A stretch of DNA of 64,000 nt from contig OMWY01000008.1 in assembly GCA_900314885.1 (NCBI GenBank), positions 1 to 64,000 on the forward strand. The letters are read 5' to 3'. Shown here in pieces: positions 60,907-64,000 of this stretch. How positions within the stretch are numbered: position 1 is the stretch's first letter; every line of letters starts with the position of its first letter. A program made the translations under genes and the position numbers. The notes beneath the pieces are model-generated. The model was given only the letters and a program-made list of their open reading frames with translations. It did not search any database and was not told the DNA's origin. Origin of the DNA: an uncultured Eubacteriales bacterium. GTDB lineage: Bacteria > Bacillota > Clostridia > Lachnospirales > Lachnospiraceae.

Positions 60907-62304
60907 ATGAAAACTAGGATCGAGTCAGATTCAATCGGAGCACTTGAAGTACCGGAGGAAGCTTACTATGGAGTACAGAGTCTCAGAGCAAACCGGAATT
61001 TCAAGATAACCGGTCACCCGATGGACGGCGCATTTATCAAGAACCTTGCGCTTGTAAAGAAAGCAGCCGCAATCACGAACTGTGAAGCCGAGCTCCTTTC
61101 AGAGAAGAAAACTGCCGCTATCGTTAAGGCAGCCGATGAAGTAATTGACGGAAAATTTGACAGTGAATTCATAACCGATCCTGTGCAGGGCGGAGCAGGA
61201 ACCAGCGCGAATATGAATATGAACGAGGTTATAGCGAACCGGGCAAATGAGATCTTAGGGGGAGCTCGCGGAAGCTACGATATGGTTCATCCAAACGATG
61301 ATGTAAATATGGCCCAGTCTACGAATGATACAATACCTACAGCCGGCAAGATGACTGTTATTACCCTCATGCAAGACCTCATTTCCGAGATGAAGAGGCT
61401 TGAGAAGGCTCTCTATGAGAAGGGTCTTTTGTTCCATGACATCGTGAAAATGGGCCGTACCCAGCTTGAGGACGCCGTTCCGATGACGCTCGGCGATACA
61501 TTTAACGGATACGCTTCCATGGTCGCGAGATGCATAGAGAGGCTTATGACTTCATGTCGCGAAATGCACAGCGTAAACCTTGGCGCTACAGCTATTGGAA
61601 CAGGAATCAACGCTTCAGCTTATTATGAAGCGAACGTAGTGAAGAAGCTTTCGAGACTTTTCGGCTCATACCTAAGCCAGGCTGACAACCTCTTTGACGC
61701 GACAGAGAACCTTGACAGCTTTGTGGAGGTATCAGGTGCCCTTAAGGCATCAGTTACAAGCATTTCTAAGATGTGTAATGACTTAAGGCTTCTTGCGAGC
61801 GGACCTCGCTGCGGCCTTCATGAGATAAATCTTCCTGCCATGCAGAATGGTTCTTCCATCATGCCGGGCAAGGTAAATCCTGTGATTCCTGAGGTTGTAA
61901 CACAGGCTTCATTCCTTGTATGCGGCCACGACCTTACAATCACTATGGCTGCCGAGGCAGGCCAGATGGAACTAAATGCCTTCGAGCCGGTTCTCTTCCA
62001 TGAGCTCTTTGAATCAATAATAGCAATGACCGGAGCCGTAGCGACCCTTACTGATAACTGCGTAAGCGGAATCACGGCGAACGCTGACAGGTGCCGTGAC
62101 CTTGAAGAGAACAGTGTCGGAATCGTAACCGCCCTTAATCCATATATAGGTTACGTGAAGTCAGCTCATATCGCTAAGACGGCTCTTAAGGAGAATAAGT
62201 CGCTTCGTGAGGTAATTCTTGAAGAAAATATCCTCGATGAGGCGAAAATAGACGAAATATTTGACGGTGTAATCGCTGATACCGTCAACGCTAAAGTTGG
62301 TTGA
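60907..62304 (+). CDS. aspA: Aspartate ammonia-lyase
   Basis: A 465-aa homotetrameric lyase converting aspartate to fumarate and ammonia. It has the fumarase/aspartase signature GSSIMPGKVNP (315-325), the substrate motif VHPNDDVNMAQSTNDTIPTA and GMT-region GRTQLEDAVPMTLG. The N terminus MKTRIESDSIGALEVPEEAYYGVQSLRA is characteristic of aspartases over fumarases. GAAGGAGC lies upstream. It is monocistronic, with an attenuator-like leader and a divergent Lrp regulator. In an anaerobe it feeds fumarate respiration or aspartate catabolism. Confidence 0.95.
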   Translation: MKTRIESDSIGALEVPEEAYYGVQSLRANRNFKITGHPMDGAFIKNLALVKKAAAITNCEAELLSEKKTAAIVKAADEVIDGKFDSEFITDPVQGGAGTSANMNMNEVIANRANEILGGARGSYDMVHPNDDVNMAQSTNDTIPTAGKMTVITLMQDLISEMKRLEKALYEKGLLFHDIVKMGRTQLEDAVPMTLGDTFNGYASMVARCIERLMTSCREMHSVNLGATAIGTGINASAYYEANVVKKLSRLFGSYLSQADNLFDATENLDSFVEVSGALKASVTSISKMCNDLRLLASGPRCGLHEINLPAMQNGSSIMPGKVNPVIPEVVTQASFLVCGHDLTITMAAEAGQMELNAFEPVLFHELFESIIAMTGAVATLTDNCVSGITANADRCRDLEENSVGIVTALNPYIGYVKSAHIAKTALKENKSLREVILEENILDEAKIDEIFDGVIADTVNAKVG

Positions 62305-62328
62305 CAAGATAAACTGATAAACATAAAT

Positions 62329-62358
62329 CCCCTCACCATCCGGTGAGGGGAAATTTTA
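62329..62358. terminator. Terminator, CCCCTCACC type, copy 2
   Basis: CCCCTCACC / GGTGAGGGG arms with an ATCC loop, between the convergent aspA and higA genes. AAATTTTA follows on the plus strand and ATTTAT on the minus strand, so it may act in both directions. Confidence 0.75.
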
Positions 62359-62679
62359 TCCTTCCTTAATTTCATCTTCCGTCTCAGCATCTATACCGGG
62401 AAACATTATTACATTGCTTGGCATGCTCTGTCGCGCTTTCCATAGCGTCAATTTATCCTGCATAGCAATCCAGCTTTCTGCTGAAGTGTGAGTTGCCTCA
62501 CTTATACGCAAAGCCATTTCCGGACTGAGTGACGATTTTCCATTGACGAACTCTGACAACGTTTTTCTCGTGACACCTAACATTTCCGCTGCTTCGGTTA
62601 TTGAAAGTCCTAGAGGCTTTAGCACATCTTCTAAGAACACAACTCCCGGATGTTCGGGCTGCCTGGTTATTTGTCTCAT
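62356..62679 (-). CDS. higA: HigA family antitoxin (XRE HTH)
   Basis: A 107-aa DNA-binding antitoxin. PEHPGVVFLEDVLKPLGLSITEAAEMLGVTRKTLSEFVNGKSSLSPEMALRISEA is the HigA/VapI-type helix-turn-helix. The C-terminal tail is acidic. It follows the toxin gene by 11 nt, the inverted toxin-first order usual for HigBA. It should neutralise HigB and repress the shared promoter. Confidence 0.92.
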   Translation of the reverse strand: MRQITRQPEHPGVVFLEDVLKPLGLSITEAAEMLGVTRKTLSEFVNGKSSLSPEMALRISEATHTSAESWIAMQDKLTLWKARQSMPSNVIMFPGIDAETEDEIKEG

Positions 62680-62690
62680 TTTACTCCTTT

Positions 62691-62969
62691 CTAGTGATAA
62701 TCTTCATAATTTACAAGATAAGCATCTTGTCCTTCAAAATAAAATGTAACACGCCAATTACCATTAACTGTTACAGACCACATATCTTCTCTGTTACCTG
62801 ACAATTGATGTAACCGGTACCCAGGGAGATTCATGTCTTTTGCATTGGTACTTGCGTCCAACCTATCGAGTATACGCGCAAATTTTTTTACATGCTCTGC
62901 CTGAATTCCTTTCAATAATCCGTTATAAAAGAACTCTTCGAGTCCCTTGTGCTTAAATGATTTAATCAT
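62691..62969 (-). CDS. higB: HigB family toxin (RelE superfamily mRNA interferase)
   Basis: A 92-aa toxin that cleaves mRNA on the ribosome. IKSFKHKGLEEFFYNGLLKGI at the N terminus, LHQLSGNREDMWSVTVNGNWRVTF and the final NYEDYH are typical. There is no Shine-Dalgarno sequence before the ATG, and the consensus promoter places transcription start at or next to the ATG, so the message may be leaderless, which would keep toxin synthesis low. The operon is higB-higA. Confidence 0.92.
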   Translation of the reverse strand: MIKSFKHKGLEEFFYNGLLKGIQAEHVKKFARILDRLDASTNAKDMNLPGYRLHQLSGNREDMWSVTVNGNWRVTFYFEGQDAYLVNYEDYH

Positions 62970-62975
62970 AAGAGT

Positions 62976-63004
62976 ATTATAACATGTAACGTATCAGGTG
63001 TCAA
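62976..63004 (-). promoter_or_regulatory. higBA promoter
   Basis: Consensus TTGACA (63004-62999), 17-nt spacer containing the palindrome ACATGT, and consensus TATAAT (62981-62976). The start codon at 62969 is 7 nt from the -10 box. The palindrome could be part of the HigA operator. Confidence 0.8.
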
Positions 63005-63148
63005 GGTGCTTATTATATTTAACGCAAATTGAGACACATGATAATTTACTTTATCTAGGATATTTCAGTACTTATAGCCGGAAAATATGACTCGGTATTT
63101 AGTTTTCTGCCTAACATGAGGATAACATGAAATTTACAAAAAATGAGC

Positions 63149-63177
63149 TTTACTTAATAAATGTATTATGATATAAT
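63149..63177 (+). promoter_or_regulatory. Promoter of the secreted protein gene
   Basis: TTTACT (63149-63154), 17-nt spacer, TATAAT (63172-63177) with TG two bases before. The leader of about 40 nt contains a small TGGC/GCCA hairpin. The stretch 63005-63148 upstream shows nothing recognisable. Confidence 0.7.
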
Positions 63178-63224
63178 GGAGGGCGTGGCTAATGCCATTA
63201 TTAAATATTTTAAGGAGTAGATCT

Positions 63225-63812
63225 ATGAAAACAATTCTAAAAAGACTATGCGTTATGGTCCTTGCCGTAACTATGGTTCTGTCACTTTTTACCGTTAACC
63301 CAACAACTGCAAGCGCCAGTACAAAGGGGCTTAGAAACTATGTCATGGAGAATGGTAAGCACAACGGGAATAATTATACTATTAAGTATGAAGCTGGGGG
63401 CATGAAGTATTCCCTGATTTATAACAAGTCTACGAAGAAATTTAAGATTAAGCTTGATGTAAAGCAGGATTCTATATCAGAGACAATCCAGATTTCGAAT
63501 ATTTCAGGCAGCAAAACCAAGAAATGCAATTTTAAGTTCGTTATTAACATGTCTGAGTCAACAACTATGAATATCACCGGTAAAATAAATCCTGCGAAAT
63601 TTACCGGCAAGGGTTCAAAGGGAATCAGCTCTCTCAAAGCCAGCGTTAATGGTACCGATTCTTCCGGAGAATATCTGGAGTCGCTGAAATCTCAGCTTGT
63701 ATATCTGGTAAACTGCTGTCTTACAATGAATGATTATATGCTTCTCGGGAAATACAGCTCAAAGGACCTTGGCTTTGACAAATATGAACCTATAGTTGAA
63801 GGAGCTAACTAA
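63225..63812 (+). CDS. Secreted protein of unknown function
   Basis: A 195-aa protein starting at the ATG at 63225, where AAGGAGTAG lies upstream; a frame beginning at 63192 lacks such a site. A classical signal peptide (MKTILKRLCVMVLAVTMVLS ... ASA, cleavage near residue 33) is followed by a lysine-rich soluble domain of about 160 residues with alternating beta strands (NYTIKYEAGGMKYSLIYNKSTKKFKIKLD ... TIQISNISGSKTKKCNFKFV). No family recognised, no catalytic motif, no wall anchor. It has its own promoter and terminator. It could be a small exported regulator or stress protein; I make no functional claim. Confidence 0.7.
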   Translation: MKTILKRLCVMVLAVTMVLSLFTVNPTTASASTKGLRNYVMENGKHNGNNYTIKYEAGGMKYSLIYNKSTKKFKIKLDVKQDSISETIQISNISGSKTKKCNFKFVINMSESTTMNITGKINPAKFTGKGSKGISSLKASVNGTDSSGEYLESLKSQLVYLVNCCLTMNDYMLLGKYSSKDLGFDKYEPIVEGAN

Positions 63813-63818
63813 AGAAAT

Positions 63819-63848
63819 CCCCTCACCGTTTGGTGAGGGGATTTTTTT
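63819..63848. terminator. Terminator, CCCCTCACC type, copy 3
   Basis: CCCCTCACC / GGTGAGGGG arms with a GTTT loop, then ATTTTTTT on the plus strand. It lies between the convergent secreted protein gene and proA. Confidence 0.85.
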
Positions 63849-64000
63849 ATTCTCTTACCTGCCCGTTGCCGATAATGATATACTTCTCGCAGGTTAAGGC
63901 TTTTAGCCCCATAGGGCCTCTCGCATGAATCTTCTGGGTGCTGATTCCTATCTCTGCCCCGAGGCCGAACATGCCTCCGTCCGTAAAGCGGGTGCTTGCG
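63847..64000 (-). CDS. proA: Glutamate-5-semialdehyde dehydrogenase, C-terminal end (partial)
   Basis: The last 51 codons of proA, running off the right edge. The minus-strand translation contains [20 protein letters not shown], followed by [20 protein letters not shown] and a final NGQVRE. This is the conserved C terminus of gamma-glutamyl phosphate reductase, the second enzyme of proline synthesis. The stop is TAA at 63849-63847. The catalytic cysteine lies outside the window. Confidence 0.92.
   Translation of the reverse strand, partial: ASTRFTDGGMFGLGAEIGISTQKIHARGPMGLKALTCEKYIIIGNGQVRE

Overview
The window looks like one contiguous chromosomal segment of an anaerobic, low-to-mid GC Gram-positive bacterium, most plausibly a gut or rumen Lachnospiraceae (Butyrivibrio/Roseburia-like). 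The evidence is the gene content: DUF4317, a Zn-type L33, lipoprotein solute-binding proteins with matching MalF/MalG permeases but no local ATPase, a family GH51 arabinofuranosidase and AlaX-L. Canonical TTGACA-N17-TATAAT promoters and AGGAGG ribosome binding sites support this. The genus is inference. I see no phage, IS element, CRISPR array or replication origin.

Layout. 1-120: promoter and leader of an rRNA operon that runs off the left edge. 205-8301: mostly minus-strand housekeeping and membrane genes (GNAT, CDF metal exporter, AzlC, VanZ-like, O-antigen-ligase-like, DUF4317, cysK). 8490-10751: rpmG-secE-nusG-rplK-rplA, ended by a strong terminator and not followed by rplJ/rplL. 10856-16913: DUF308 protein, AI-2E-type protein, type Ic aspartate aminotransferase, udk, and a leuA that carries an AraC-type DNA-binding domain at its C terminus. 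17145-26193: diguanylate cyclase, a DUF4160(broken)-DUF2442-araC-lacZ operon, and glgP with a LacI/CcpA-type operator. 26310-33415: a decayed substrate-binding/VWA gene with an xpaC-like gene, a hydroxyacid dehydrogenase with an AEC transporter, a membrane-bound spermidine-synthase-like protein and an ArsR-type regulator. 33527-51191: a large glycan-uptake locus with two sets of solute-binding protein and permease pair, an NHL-propeller/YIP1-like protein, a DUF5696 protein, a LamG lipoprotein, and a divergent GH51 lipoprotein. 51441-64000: purine permease, YitT, tRNA-Gly(CCC), AlaX-L, an EAL-PAS-degenerate GGDEF protein, a DtxR regulator overlapping a fused deoxyinosine glycosylase-PgeF gene, Lrp, aspA with an attenuator-like leader, a HigBA pair, a secreted protein, and the 3' end of proA.

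The most unusual items are: (1) LeuA fused to a complete AraC HTH domain, with two copies of a 14-nt direct repeat flanking its own promoter, 71 bp apart, suggesting a leucine-responsive enzyme-regulator that controls its own gene; (2) the glycosylase-PgeF fusion behind a DtxR regulator that has a DtxR/IdeR-like box at its promoter; (3) mutually exclusive hairpins in the aspA leader; (4) a two-hairpin intergenic RNA element in two unrelated operons whose stems differ in sequence but keep pairing; (5) the double ABC importer locus with the propeller/YIP1 and DUF5696 proteins between its two halves. All functional statements rest on motif recognition by eye; no database search was run.
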